Shown here: positions 1 to 5,586 of the stretch, piece by piece
How positions within the stretch are numbered: position 1 is the stretch's first letter
Layout: every line of letters begins with the position of its first letter
Origin: Planctomycetales bacterium
Lineage (GTDB): Bacteria > Planctomycetota > Phycisphaerae > SM23-33
DNA length: 6,137 nt
Direction of reading: 5' to 3'
Assembly: GCA_030631125.1 (NCBI GenBank)
Contig: DAOVLS010000152.1
Location: forward strand, 1 to 6,137
Position numbers and translations under genes: made by a program
The notes under the pieces: model-generated
The model's database searches: none
The model's input: the letters and a program-made list of their open reading frames with translations, nothing else
Told to the model about the DNA's origin: nothing

Positions 1-165
1 ATAAGGGAATATCTGATAACATTCAAACAGGCCGGAACCGATTCGAGCCGGTTCTGGCAAACAATAGGACTGGAATTCAATACGGGAATGGGTCTGCGAA
101 CGTTATTGGCCCTGGCAGTCGGATGGCTGATTTTCAGACGGCGTGAATTAGCAGGAGTAACCTGA
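1..165 (+). CDS. C-terminal fragment of a membrane protein, probably an ABC-2 type transporter permease
   Basis: The first frame is open from the window edge to a TGA at 163-165, giving 54 residues without a start, so the gene begins outside the window. The tail holds one clear hydrophobic segment (GLRTLLALAVGWLIF, about residues 31-45), immediately followed by a positively charged end, RRRELAGVT. A last transmembrane helix ending in F-R-R-R-E-L-x-G-V is how many ABC-2 family permeases finish, which is the only basis for the family call. Codon usage is natural and the next gene runs in the same direction. The stop codon overlaps the first unit of a heptamer repeat. It could instead be the tail of another polytopic membrane protein. 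Confidence 0.45.
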   Translation: MREYLITFKQAGTDSSRFWQTIGLEFNTGMGLRTLLALAVGWLIFRRRELAGVT

Positions 166-188
166 TTGTGGATTGTGGATTGCGGATT
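164..188. repeat. Short tandem heptamer repeat (gattgtg)
   Basis: Three and a half consecutive 7-base units are present: gattgtg at 164-170, gattgtg at 171-177, gattgcg at 178-184 and a partial gatt at 185-188. The array begins inside the stop codon of the upstream gene. It belongs to the repeat-filled spacer between the two plus-strand genes. Confidence 0.7.
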
Positions 189-201
189 AAGAAAGACATC
201 G

Positions 202-354
202 GGCATTCGGCATTGGGCATTGGTAGCACAAGGTTTGTCAGGATTATTCCTGTTTCAATGCGGGATTTAAAAAAAACGCGGGATTATAAAGGTGGAACGT
301 GCAATAACCCTCGACCACCAATGCCAAATGCCTAATGCCTAATGCCCAATGCCG
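202..354. repeat. Inverted repeat built from heptamer arrays (ggcattg / aatgccn)
   Basis: The left arm at 202-222 holds three 7-base units (ggcattc, ggcattg, ggcattg). The right arm at 320-354 holds five units of the opposite orientation (aatgcca, aatgcct, aatgcct, aatgccc, aatgccg). The arms are complementary over roughly 21 bases and enclose about 97 bases, including two copies of gcgggatt near 259-285. The arrangement resembles small non-coding interspersed elements. The ATG at 335 of the longest possible reading frame of the next gene lies inside this array, so it is probably not a real start. Confidence 0.7.
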
Positions 355-364
355 AGACTTTAAC

Positions 365-2233
365 ATGTTACGCGAACGCCTCATACAACTTGTGATGCTG
401 ATAGTGGCTGGAGCCGCCCTGACCGGCGCGGCGATGTTGAGCAAGCCCATCGAATCTCAGCGCCGCCGGCTGAAACTCGCAACCGTTACTTCAGACGAGA
501 GCATCGCCAAGAACCCGCGAACCGTGTTATTACAGGTCGCTCCGGGCGGGCTGCGGGCGCCGCTGCTGACGTACCTCTGGCTGCGATCGCAGCAATTGAA
601 GGAGGATGGGAAATTCTTCGACGCCCAGCAGTTGCGGGACCTGATATGCGACCTGATGCCGCACTTTCCGGGCGTCTGGTCGTTCCACGCATGGGATATG
701 GCCTGGAATATATCCGTAGCCACCCACACGCCGGAAGAACGATGGATGTGGGTATCCAACGGTATCCGTCTGCTGCGGGACAGGGGGCTTTACTACAATC
801 CCGACAACCTCATGCTCCACAAGGAACTGGCGTGGATTTACTTCTTCAAGATGGGGCAGCACTCAGACGAGATGCACAAGACCTATAAACGTCGCTGGGC
901 CGGCGAGATGCACTACGTGCTCGGAGCGCCCCCGTTTTCGGACACGCCCGACGCCGCTATTGAAGCATTCCGCCGGATAACCGAAGCCCCGAAAACCCTC
1001 GCAGAACTCCAGACCGATGCGGCAGCGTCCGATTTCGTCGAACGTCTCGACCGCTACGGCGTGAAACTCAACGAGGAATTCCTGAATTACTACAACCGTT
1101 TCAGCGGCGACTCGCTGGTTTCGCCACCGGGATGGATGACCAAAGAACCCACCGACGAAAAAGACAAACAAATCGCCCATCTTATGCGAGCCGAAGAATT
1201 CGCCGGTGCGCGAGCGAAAGTACTGGCGTTCGTCCGGCGAAAAGTACTTGTCGAACAGTACCGTATGGACCCGGACTGGATGCTCCAACTGATGATGCGT
1301 TTCGGTCCGATGGACTGGCGGAACGTCAACTCGCACGCTATTTACTGGTCAGTCCTGGGCCTGCACCGCTCCGAAGGCAAGAAATTGTCCGAAATCAACA
1401 TCCTGTCCGAAATCAACGACCTGTCCGAAGCCAACAAACTCAACACAGGCCGGATTTATCTGGATGCGATGAAGGAACTGACGCGGACCGGGCAGGTCCA
1501 TTACACACATAACCCGAATAACCCCGAAGAACCGAATGTGGAATTCCTGCCGGACTTGCGCTTCATCGAAACGACGCACAAAGAATACCTCGTAGCCGGG
1601 AGGATACGTGTCAGGAAACCCTCCGGCGAACCGGGCGAACTCGATTCGTCGGATAACCTGCTCCGCGACGGGCACATCACCTACCTTTCCAACGCCGTTC
1701 AGCAGATGTATTTCGGCGGACGGGAAGATATGGCCCGGTATTACTACGACCAGATAAAGGATGTTTTGAAGGCCACCGGTGATGTTTATACGCTTGACCT
1801 TCACGATTTCGTCCGCGAGAAGCGGCGTCAAGCCGGCGTCCCGACGGTCGGGATGAGTAAGGCCCTCCTGGCCGACGCTCTGGGCGGCGCGTATCGCGCA
1901 TTGGCCGGTGGCAACCAGAACGATTACCTCCGCAGAAGGGCGCTCGCCGGGCGGGTTTATCGCGAGTTCTGCAAGGACGTCGCCGGAAAGACCAGGCTCG
2001 CCCCCCCCCCGTTCAGAACAATCGAGCGAAACTTTCTTGTTACAATGCTCCTCCAACCTCGCGCCGTCGGGATGCAAGTCCCGCTGATAGTCAAGGTCAA
2101 CCTCTACAACGCCATGGCGCCGACGATGCGACAGGAGATTTACCCCTTCATCGCCGAACGCCTCCGCCAGCAGTGCCAGGCGGAGGGAATTGACTTCAAC
2201 AAGGCCTTCCCCGCACCGCCGAAAAAGAATTAG
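365..2233 (+). CDS. Conserved-looking membrane-anchored protein of unknown function, 622 residues
   Basis: The reading frame opens at an ATG at 335, but its first ten codons are read from a heptamer repeat. The ATG at 365 is preferred because it puts a transmembrane or signal-anchor segment (about residues 7-25) right at the N-terminus. Neither start has a good Shine-Dalgarno sequence. The rest is predicted to lie outside the membrane. It is rich in aromatic, helix-like stretches: GGLRAPLLTYLWLR at 61-74, WSFHAWDMAWNISV at 105-118, an RW-x2-V-x-NGI-x-LLRDRGLYYNP block at 126-146 and LHKELAWIYFFK at 151-162. The spacing is reminiscent of TPR-like helical repeats. I recall similar proteins beside ABC transporter genes in planctomycetes, and the fragment upstream fits that, but no function can be assigned. 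Oddities are a three-unit LSEIN repeat at 341-358 and a run of ten C at 2001-2010. The stop is TAG at 2231-2233. Confidence 0.85.
   Translation: MLRERLIQLVMLIVAGAALTGAAMLSKPIESQRRRLKLATVTSDESIAKNPRTVLLQVAPGGLRAPLLTYLWLRSQQLKEDGKFFDAQQLRDLICDLMPHFPGVWSFHAWDMAWNISVATHTPEERWMWVSNGIRLLRDRGLYYNPDNLMLHKELAWIYFFKMGQHSDEMHKTYKRRWAGEMHYVLGAPPFSDTPDAAIEAFRRITEAPKTLAELQTDAAASDFVERLDRYGVKLNEEFLNYYNRFSGDSLVSPPGWMTKEPTDEKDKQIAHLMRAEEFAGARAKVLAFVRRKVLVEQYRMDPDWMLQLMMRFGPMDWRNVNSHAIYWSVLGLHRSEGKKLSEINILSEINDLSEANKLNTGRIYLDAMKELTRTGQVHYTHNPNNPEEPNVEFLPDLRFIETTHKEYLVAGRIRVRKPSGEPGELDSSDNLLRDGHITYLSNAVQQMYFGGREDMARYYYDQIKDVLKATGDVYTLDLHDFVREKRRQAGVPTVGMSKALLADALGGAYRALAGGNQNDYLRRRALAGRVYREFCKDVAGKTRLAPPPFRTIERNFLVTMLLQPRAVGMQVPLIVKVNLYNAMAPTMRQEIYPFIAERLRQQCQAEGIDFNKAFPAPPKKN
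1385..1438 (+). repeat. In-frame 18-base tandem repeat inside the 622-residue protein gene
   Basis: Three consecutive six-codon units at 1385-1402, 1403-1420 and 1421-1438 encode LSEINI, LSEIND and LSEANK. The DNA of the first two units is nearly identical, so recent duplication is likely. The unit length keeps the frame, so copy-number change would alter only the length of a polar helix-like linker. Confidence 0.85.
2001..2010 (+). repeat. Homopolymer run of ten C inside a coding region
   Basis: Ten consecutive C lie between two G residues and encode Ala-Pro-Pro-Pro (residues 546-549 of the 622-residue protein). The frame stays open on both sides, so this copy is in phase. A run of this length is a known hotspot for slippage in replication and a common place for sequencing or assembly error. 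Confidence 0.9.
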
Positions 2234-2235
2234 CA

Positions 2236-2404
2236 CCGGATGCAGAGGATACAGGGGATAAAAAAAGAATATTGAATATTGAACAGAGAATTTTGAATTA
2301 CGAAGTAAAAAAAACATCTCTTTAAGGCGGCTTGTTTCTTTTTACTTCAAAATTCTCTGTTCAATATTCGATATTCTCTTATCTCCTCTATCCCCTGCAT
2401 CCGG
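2236..2404. repeat. Long near-palindrome between convergent genes, probable bidirectional terminator or miniature element
   Basis: The left arm (2236 to about 2308) begins ccggatgcagaggata and includes gaatattgaacagagaatt. The right arm (about 2340-2404) carries its reverse complement and ends in tatcccctgcatccgg. The arms match over roughly 65-70 bases with a few mismatches and small gaps. They enclose a loop of about 30 bases bounded by an A-rich and a T-rich run. The element fills the whole gap between the stop at 2233 and the convergent stop at 2412. A transcript from either side would fold into a very long hairpin, so it can end both transcription units. The A/T runs at the inner ends and lack of coding sense also fit a MITE-like repeat. 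Confidence 0.85.
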
Positions 2405-2411
2405 GCTAATA

Positions 2412-3215
2412 TTATTTCAAATCGAACAGTTCGTTTGAATCAGGTCCGAACCAGCCCAGACCGGCTTTTTCGGCCTCCTTGACCGAGATCATAGAGTGGG
2501 TCTGATACCTGTCGGTAAAACTCATTTTCTCCCAACTGACGTGGCCGTCAACCCAGGCGACGCTTGTCGTGTCGAGGTGGCGGAAATGAATTGTCGGGTT
2601 GGGCCGGCTGGTGCTGGGAGGTCCGCCCGCTTCGAACTGCCAATACGGCGTCTTGCAGAATGAGTATTCGATCATCAGGCCGGCGCTTTGCATAAAGGCC
2701 GTATCGGTGAACATAACGGTTTCGCCGGCACAGGCTGCGTCGGAATCGCGGGCGCTGTGCGAGTATCCGTCGAAGCCGTACTTGTCATACCGCCCGCCGA
2801 CGTAGGTATCGTTGTATCCGTACCCTCCGCACCCCGCCTCAAAGCCCGCACCGGCCTGGCCTGGTTCGGGAAAGAAATTCCTGTACGAAGGGCAGGATTT
2901 GACCTTCCCATCGCCAAGATAATTTCGCAACGGGCTGCGGAGCGGGTCGAAACTGGATTCAACGTCGTCTCGTCGCCCGTGCCAGCGCTTCAGGTTCGCG
3001 CTGAAGATGTCCTCTGCCGCCAGTGCGTACTTTCCGTCGTTCTCGGAGGCATAGCCGGTATTGGCCATGTGCAACTGACGGATGTTCGACCCGCAGATCG
3101 CCCGCCTGGCAGCATCCTTCGCCCTGCCCAGCGACGGAAGCAACACGGAGACCAGCAGCGCGATAATCGCCACAACAACAAGTAGTTCGACCAAAGTGAA
3201 CGCTCGTTTGCTCAT
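2412..3215 (-). CDS. Prepilin-like protein with N-terminal methylation motif and H-X9-DG domain, 267 residues
   Basis: The N-terminus MSKRAFTLVELLVVVAII is a textbook type IV pilin/type II pseudopilin leader. A short positive leader is followed by the processing site before F6, the invariant glutamate at residue 10 and a hydrophobic helix to about residue 28. Near the C-terminus, H213, nine residues and D223-G224 form the H-X9-DG signature of the planctomycete/verrucomicrobial prepilin-like family, with a YGYND segment at 132-136 that often accompanies it. Processing would be by a PilD-type prepilin peptidase, placing the protein in the inner membrane or a pseudopilus. These proteins are numerous in planctomycetes and their individual roles are unknown. 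Here it is third and last in the riboswitch-led cluster, 57 bases after the previous stop, behind a strong hairpin and with no visible Shine-Dalgarno sequence. The start is fixed by the leader motif. Cotranscription with the upstream genes is inferred. Confidence 0.92.
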   Translation of the reverse strand: MSKRAFTLVELLVVVAIIALLVSVLLPSLGRAKDAARRAICGSNIRQLHMANTGYASENDGKYALAAEDIFSANLKRWHGRRDDVESSFDPLRSPLRNYLGDGKVKSCPSYRNFFPEPGQAGAGFEAGCGGYGYNDTYVGGRYDKYGFDGYSHSARDSDAACAGETVMFTDTAFMQSAGLMIEYSFCKTPYWQFEAGGPPSTSRPNPTIHFRHLDTTSVAWVDGHVSWEKMSFTDRYQTHSMISVKEAEKAGLGWFGPDSNELFDLK

Positions 3216-3226
3216 AAGTATTTACG

Positions 3227-3260
3227 GCGGCGGGGCCTGCCGCTGCACAGGCCCCGCCGC
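3227..3260 (-). promoter_or_regulatory. Perfect 13-bp GC-rich intergenic hairpin before the prepilin-like gene
   Basis: The sequence gcggcggggcctg at 3227-3239 is exactly complementary to caggccccgccgc at 3248-3260, with an 8-base loop. In the minus-strand transcript it starts 12 bases after the stop of the 255-residue protein and ends 11 bases before the AUG of the prepilin-like gene. No T-run follows on the minus strand, so it is not a standard intrinsic terminator. It may stabilise the upstream message, limit read-through or mask the translation start of the downstream gene. Confidence 0.75.
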
Positions 3261-3272
3261 ACTTCCGCTGCA

Positions 3273-4040
3273 TTATCTCCTGCGACAACGAAGCGCCAGA
3301 CCGATTCCGCCAAGCGCCATCAACACCATCGTCGCCGGTTCGGGCGCTTCGTTAATCACGCCGACGGCGTCCAGATCAAAACCGGCCGAGCCGCTTGTCG
3401 GGTATGGGTCATAAATCACATCCCCGGATGTGTCGAGGCAAGTCCCGTCGCCGATGATATCGACAATCCTGACGTGAGTAACGTTACCGACATCCAGCAA
3501 GTCCGAAGCATCCTTCAACTCTTCCAGGTCGAACGGCGTGCCGTAAGCCTGTTTGTATTTGCTCGCCAAACCTGTAATGTCGGTCGGGTCGATATTCCCG
3601 AATCCGGCGACCGAACCGCTCGTCAGGGAATCATTATCAAAACGGAAGAAGTTCACGCCGTCGCTGGAGACCTCGACGCAGGCCAGTTCCAGAAACGTGT
3701 CGCTGAAACCGTTCTCGAACACTGCGAAGTCCCAGTCGGCGCCGTTGGTGATTGCCTTATCGAACGTCATCGTAATCTGCCCGCCCCTTCCGAGGCAGAC
3801 AATGTCGAACGACGTGCCGACCGCCTTGCCGAGGGCCTTTCCCGGCGTTTTCCACGTATCATCAACGTTGCTACCGTAGGTAAGGTTTGTGTACCCCGTC
3901 GCCCAGGCGACGAAGTCGGCATCGTCCATGTGAATGGCTGTCGAGCCTGGCTGACCGGCCTTGGGCGCGTAAGGACCAGCCAGAGCGAACGAACTAACGA
4001 CCAAAATTACCGTTAACACTGCGATTCTATTGATAAACAT
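3273..4040 (-). CDS. Secreted PEP-CTERM sorting-domain protein, 255 residues
   Basis: Residues 1-21 form a signal peptide with likely cleavage after SSFALA. The C-terminus has the complete PEP-CTERM tripartite signal: PEPAT at 233-237, a hydrophobic helix at about 238-250 and a basic tail RCRRR at 251-255. This directs the protein to an exosortase for processing and surface attachment or release. The mature part is beta-rich and has distinctive blocks: [10 protein letters not shown] at 84-93, [11 protein letters not shown] at 102-112, [18 protein letters not shown] at 117-134, GTPFDLEEL at 157-165, VRIVDIIGD at 180-188 and FDLDAVGV at 221-228. The pattern resembles cell-surface proteins of Bacteroidetes and planctomycetes with a carbohydrate-binding-like fold, but that comparison is from memory and the ligand is unknown. 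A strong Shine-Dalgarno (aggagtt, 4053-4047) lies 6 bases before the ATG. Its position, second behind a B12 riboswitch, suggests corrinoid-related surface work. Confidence 0.92.
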   Translation of the reverse strand: MFINRIAVLTVILVVSSFALAGPYAPKAGQPGSTAIHMDDADFVAWATGYTNLTYGSNVDDTWKTPGKALGKAVGTSFDIVCLGRGGQITMTFDKAITNGADWDFAVFENGFSDTFLELACVEVSSDGVNFFRFDNDSLTSGSVAGFGNIDPTDITGLASKYKQAYGTPFDLEELKDASDLLDVGNVTHVRIVDIIGDGTCLDTSGDVIYDPYPTSGSAGFDLDAVGVINEAPEPATMVLMALGGIGLALRCRRR

Positions 4041-4083
4041 TTGCGTAACTCCTCATTTTATAGTATCTTGTTGTTGGTTGGTT

Positions 4084-4124
4084 GCGCCGTGGGGCGTGCC
4101 GGTTTTCCGGCTGCCTCGCGGCGC
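4084..4124 (-). promoter_or_regulatory. Imperfect GC-rich intergenic hairpin between the two PEP-CTERM genes
   Basis: gcgccg at 4084-4089 pairs with cggcgc at 4119-4124, and an inner stem gccgg (4098-4102) pairs with ccggc (4107-4111) around a tttt loop. Several mismatches lie between the two. It follows the stop of the 347-residue gene by about 27 bases on the minus strand. No T-run follows, so full termination is unlikely. Partial attenuation or mRNA protection between genes of one transcript is more likely. Confidence 0.6.
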
Positions 4125-4150
4125 GACGTTTTAAAATTTCTCTAACTTCT

Positions 4151-5194
4151 CTATTTGCGCCTTCGTTTCAGCAGCGCAAGGCCACCCAGCGCCAACAGGC
4201 ACATTGTCGCCGGTTCGGGGACATAGCCGATGGGCATGCTGGTATAATCGGTCAGGTAGCCCCTACCGCCATCGAACACGTCGCCGGCGCCGGCGACCTG
4301 GGTGAACCAATTGTAGTAACTCACCTTGGTGCCGGTTCCCAGGACATCGTAGGACATCTGGCCATTCTCCAATGCGCAGATCGTCGAGTCCCAGTTGCTG
4401 TTATTGTTAAGTGTAAAAATCACGTTGTCGCTGTCATCGACGGCAATGTCGTAGAAGGTGCCGTCCACAGAAGTCACCTCGTCGCCGATAAGATCAGCCA
4501 GCGTCAGGTTTCCCGCTCCAATCCCGCCTTGCCACTTGGTTGACGCGATCTGGTAGAGGTAGTCGGCAGACTCATAGAGCGTGCCGCACCACAAACTGCC
4601 ACCGCTGTCAAACGCGATGCCCGCGGAGTTACCGGCCAACTCGACAAGTTTGTCGTGATTGTCGGCCCCGGAAGTGTCCAGCAGCCAGACGCAATTGGGG
4701 TCGTTCCAGTCCGTCGAATTCGTTCCGGAAACGATGGGCTTGAACTGGCCGGCGATTTGGGCGAACTCCAGATCGAAATTAGACGCGAAAACCGCCACGT
4801 TGGTGTAAGTCCCGTTGTCGGCGCTAAGCGGGATCGTGCGGATACGGTCGTTCGTGTTGCCGGAGACCGTCTTGCCGAACCAGACAGTCGTCCCGGCAGG
4901 GTCCAGACGCACAAACGAACCCCAGCCCCCGTCAGAATCACTGCTCCAGGACGTCAAAGTTCTGACATAGGCGCCATCGGCGGCGTACAGGTTCACGCTT
5001 TTACCGACCTGGGCGACGATCCGCCCGTCAGCCAGCACGTCGAACCCCCCATCGGCCTGATGGGTCCCGCCGGCAAGATTAACGTCCCCATAGCCCGGCA
5101 ACTTGGGATTCAGAAAACTGCACTCACCCAGAGTCAAAGAATTGCCTGCAAATACAACAACACATACTGCTACGACTTTCAGTAGATTCCTCAT
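4151..5194 (-). CDS. Secreted PEP-CTERM protein with beta-propeller-like repeats, 347 residues; candidate surface corrinoid-binding protein
   Basis: This is the first gene after the B12 riboswitch. Residues 1-23 are a signal peptide. The C-terminus carries VPEPAT (325-330), a hydrophobic helix (331-342) and KRRRK (343-347), the full PEP-CTERM sorting signal. The mature part contains recurring strand-turn-strand blocks: FDVLADGRIV at 51-60, VRLDPAGTTVWFG at 95-107, GIAFDSGGSLWCG at 192-204 and DIAVDDSDNVIFTL at 249-262. This D-x-x-G-x-hydrophobic style is typical of NHL/YVTN-like beta-propellers. No enzyme motif is seen. A clear Shine-Dalgarno (gaggaa, 5208-5203) precedes the ATG. By analogy with BtuG, a surface beta-propeller that binds cobalamin in Bacteroides, it may capture B12 or related corrinoids. 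That function is inferred from the riboswitch and the fold, not from recognised binding residues. The gene lies about 390 bases below the riboswitch and 110 bases above the next PEP-CTERM gene. Confidence 0.9.
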   Translation of the reverse strand: MRNLLKVVAVCVVVFAGNSLTLGECSFLNPKLPGYGDVNLAGGTHQADGGFDVLADGRIVAQVGKSVNLYAADGAYVRTLTSWSSDSDGGWGSFVRLDPAGTTVWFGKTVSGNTNDRIRTIPLSADNGTYTNVAVFASNFDLEFAQIAGQFKPIVSGTNSTDWNDPNCVWLLDTSGADNHDKLVELAGNSAGIAFDSGGSLWCGTLYESADYLYQIASTKWQGGIGAGNLTLADLIGDEVTSVDGTFYDIAVDDSDNVIFTLNNNSNWDSTICALENGQMSYDVLGTGTKVSYYNWFTQVAGAGDVFDGGRGYLTDYTSMPIGYVPEPATMCLLALGGLALLKRRRK

Positions 5195-5213
5195 TTTTTC
5201 ACTTCCTCAATTA

Positions 5214-5233
5214 CGGCAACTACTTTGTTGCCG
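5214..5233 (-). promoter_or_regulatory. Hairpin directly upstream of the ribosome binding site of the 347-residue gene
   Basis: cggcaac at 5214-5220 is perfectly complementary to gttgccg at 5227-5233 across a 6-base loop. In the mRNA it ends 5 bases before the gaggaa ribosome site and about 20 bases before the AUG. It leaves the site accessible, so a stabilising or translation-tuning role is more likely than occlusion. Confidence 0.5.
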
Positions 5234-5304
5234 GGTTCCTCATGTTCCGGCCTGGGCCTTACGCAAGCCCCGACCAATCCGAACAACTCCATACAGACAA
5301 ACTC

Positions 5305-5328
5305 TCACTCCAATTGCACTGGTATCAT
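5305..5328 (-). CDS. Possible 7-codon leader peptide ORF with strong Shine-Dalgarno
   Basis: On the minus strand gaggag at 5339-5334 lies 6 bases before an ATG at 5328-5326. The frame reads MIPVQLE and stops at TGA (5307-5305). The ribosome site is as good as those of the real genes in this cluster, yet the product is only seven residues. It may be a translated upstream ORF affecting the leader, a remnant of a lost gene start or chance. No regulatory codon run is visible. Confidence 0.25.
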   Translation of the reverse strand: MIPVQLE

Positions 5329-5493
5329 GACAGTCTCCTCGCGAAAAAGCCTCGCTAAGCCCGCTACAATTGGCTGAGAAGCCCGGGCGCAAGGCGATAT
5401 CAGCCGGCAACCTGAAATGGGGGAAATGCGGAGGGTTTTTCGCGTGGTGAGCAGAGTAATTCCGACAGCCACCAAACCGCGAGCGGCCCAAGC

Positions 5494-5529
5494 AAAAACC
5501 CCGGCCCTCGCAAGTCGAGGTTCCGGGGC
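5494..5529 (-). terminator. Rho-independent terminator, expression platform of the cobalamin riboswitch
   Basis: On the minus strand ccccgg (5528-5523) pairs with ccggg-g (5504-5499), continued by cctcg (5520-5516) with cgagg (5510-5506) around a 5-base loop, with a small bulge between the two helices. Five T follow at 5498-5494. It lies 58 bases after the riboswitch aptamer and before the first gene. Forming it would stop transcription before the genes. Cobalamin riboswitches normally repress when ligand is bound, so termination at high B12 is expected. Confidence 0.88.
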
Positions 5530-5573
5530 AAATGTGCTCTAACCAGTCCCGGCAACCGATTGACTCGCGGAGG
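5506..5573 (-). promoter_or_regulatory. Candidate anti-terminator pairing of the riboswitch
   Basis: In the minus-strand RNA, CCTCCGCGAGTC (5573-5562) can pair with GACTTGCGAGG (5516-5506) over 11 base pairs, with one G-T(U) wobble and one bulged C. The second segment includes the loop and 3' side of the terminator inner helix, so the two folds exclude each other. The first segment can also form a small local TTGAC/GTCAA hairpin (around 5576-5559), which could be the switch that releases it. This was found by eye, without energy calculation. Confidence 0.5.
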
Positions 5574-5586
5574 TCAAACCAGGTTG

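Larger units (their letters stand above)
5195..5493 (-). other. Long leader between riboswitch terminator and first gene
   Basis: About 300 bases separate the terminator T-run from the first ATG. No convincing gene lies here. The only long frame (5491-5240) needs a TTG start and encodes an unpatterned Arg/Cys/His-rich peptide. The stretch does contain a mini-ORF with a strong ribosome site at 5328-5305 and a perfect hairpin at 5214-5233. A separate promoter for the genes in this stretch cannot be excluded, but I see no good -35/-10 pair. Confidence 0.5.

Noticed and set aside
202..354. CRISPR-like short repeats
   Set aside because: The units are only 7 bases and directly adjacent, with no spacers and no cas genes.
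335..364. Upstream ATG of the 622-residue protein gene
   Set aside because: These ten codons are read from the heptamer repeat array. The ATG at 365 places the membrane segment correctly.
863..1336. Minus-strand open frame of 157 residues
   Set aside because: It is antisense to the same gene, has a His/Phe/Val-rich composition typical of shadow frames and no supporting signals.
1349..2317. Minus-strand open frame of 322 residues opposite the 622-residue protein gene
   Set aside because: It lies antisense to a well-supported gene, starts inside the palindrome, and its residues follow from the codon pattern of the other strand. No motif or ribosome site supports it.
3474..4016. Plus-strand open frame of 180 residues opposite the 255-residue PEP-CTERM gene
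   Set aside because: The minus-strand gene has a signal peptide, sorting signal and ribosome site. The opposite frame has none.
4057..4062. TATAAA box as an internal promoter for the 255-residue gene
   Set aside because: It is only 17 bases before the ATG, so the start of transcription would fall in the ribosome site. No -35 element is seen.
4655..5185. Plus-strand open frame of 176 residues opposite the 347-residue PEP-CTERM gene
   Set aside because: It is a shadow of the minus-strand gene and shows no domain pattern of its own.
5117..5194. Lipoprotein signal (cysteine at residue 25) in the 347-residue protein
   Set aside because: The residue before the cysteine is glutamate, which does not fit a lipobox. 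The PEP-CTERM tail explains the surface sorting.
5240..5491. Minus-strand frame of 83 residues in the leader
   Set aside because: It starts with TTG right after the terminator, has no ribosome site and encodes an unpatterned Arg/Cys/His-rich peptide.
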